Part shown: positions 5,151-5,525 of the stretch, one piece after another
Layout: each line of letters starts with the position of its first letter
How positions within the stretch are numbered: position 1 is the stretch's first letter
Source of the DNA: Thermoleophilia bacterium
GTDB lineage: Bacteria; Actinomycetota; Thermoleophilia; Gaiellales; Gaiellaceae
Assembly: GCA_014534415.1 (NCBI GenBank)
Contig: JACVRM010000138.1
Span: 1-5,525 of the forward strand
Reading direction: 5' to 3'
Length of the DNA stretch: 5,525 nucleotides
The notes under the pieces: generated by a model
Told to the model about the DNA's origin: nothing
What the model saw: the letters and a program-made list of their open reading frames with translations, nothing else
The model's database searches: none
Translations under genes and position numbers: made by a program

Positions 5151-5525
5151 ATGCGCGACGTAATCGACCAGGTTCGCAACGGCGACAGACAGACCATCAC
5201 CGCCACGCTGGCACCGGCGGCCGTCTGCGAGCGCTGCGCGCGCCCGAGCGACGTGCATGCGCTCTGGACGCTCTCGATCGCGGTTCCGCCCGAACCGGCC
5301 GTGCAGCGCACGATCTGCGCCGAATGCGCCGCGAGCGTCCGCGACCACCTGCTCTCCAAGCCCGCCTCGAACGGCCACGGCCCTGCGGAGCCGCAGAAAG
5401 CACGGCTCAGCGAGGCGCCTCGCTCGCGGCGCGCCGAAGTCAACGCCTTCTTCCTGCGCGGCTTCGTCTACCTCAACGTCGCTACCGCCGTTTTCCTGCT
5501 CGTCACGTTCCTGACGCTTCGCTAG
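5151..5525 (+). CDS. small four-cysteine (zinc-ribbon-like) protein with C-terminal membrane anchor
   Basis: A 124-residue protein of unknown function. Cys26-x2-Cys29 (VCERCA) and Cys56-x2-Cys59 (ICAECA) form two CxxC knuckles about 27 residues apart, the usual spacing of a zinc ribbon. A Pro/Ala/Arg-rich, probably disordered linker (about 68-98) leads to a single hydrophobic segment at about 104-122 (FVYLNVATAVFLLVTFLTL), ending two residues before the C-terminus. With no signal peptide, the expected topology is a cytoplasmic zinc domain held at the membrane by a tail anchor. The ATG at 5151 has GGAG at 5142-5145 with a five-base spacer. The stop TAG is the last three bases of the window. 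It lies 36 bases after the hairpin, so it needs either read-through or a promoter I cannot identify. A role in regulation or protein assembly is possible but not shown. Confidence 0.82.
   Translation: MRDVIDQVRNGDRQTITATLAPAAVCERCARPSDVHALWTLSIAVPPEPAVQRTICAECAASVRDHLLSKPASNGHGPAEPQKARLSEAPRSRRAEVNAFFLRGFVYLNVATAVFLLVTFLTLR

Noticed and set aside
1..5525. tRNA, rRNA, CRISPR array, insertion sequence or phage element
   Set aside because: No regularly spaced direct repeats, transposase or integrase motifs, terminal inverted repeats, or cloverleaf-like sequence was seen on either strand.

Overview
The window is GC-rich throughout, with strong G/C preference at third codon positions, leaderless-style or weakly signalled starts, and an actinobacterial-type myo-inositol-1-phosphate synthase. 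I infer a high-GC Actinomycetota, possibly a deep-branching soil lineage such as Thermoleophilia. No rRNA or other phylogenetic marker is present, so the lineage is only a guess.

Layout, left to right. Positions 1-726 carry the 3' two thirds of an inositol-1-phosphate synthase gene (ino1-like). Its stop overlaps the GTG start of a 280-residue tandem GNAT acetyltransferase (723-1565), so the two are almost certainly translationally coupled. A convergent minus-strand gene (1645-1947) encodes a small protein with one membrane helix and a long helical tail. A roughly 300-base gap (1948-2249) follows and probably holds divergent promoters.

Positions 2250-4297 carry a two-component system. The first gene is a multi-pass membrane HisKA_3 histidine kinase, apparently expressed from a leaderless transcript. 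The second is a NarL/FixJ-type response regulator whose reading frame overlaps the kinase stop codon. The regulator has no canonical start codon where its receiver domain begins, although a near-perfect Shine-Dalgarno sequence sits at the right distance from a GTA codon. A run of seven G inside the kinase gene, in register for -1 slippage, leads into the same frame. This junction is the most unusual thing in the window.

The 230-base gap 4298-4527 is rich in dyad symmetry: two overlapping, mutually exclusive hairpins, a GCGTTCA-N7-TGAACGC dyad flanked by CCGTTCGG repeats, and a 14-bp palindrome. It precedes a gene for a Sec-exported protein of unknown function (4528-5067). A strong hairpin with a TTCG loop separates that gene from the last one (5151-5525), which encodes a small four-cysteine, probably zinc-binding protein with a C-terminal membrane anchor. 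Its stop codon is the last three bases of the window.

Functionally the left part touches inositol phosphate synthesis. The middle is a membrane sensor and transcription factor pair, and the two right-hand genes encode envelope-associated proteins of unknown role. The dyads upstream of the secreted-protein gene make it a plausible target of the adjacent regulator, but that is inference. I see no mobile element, CRISPR array, tRNA or rRNA, and no clear sign of a wholly new system.
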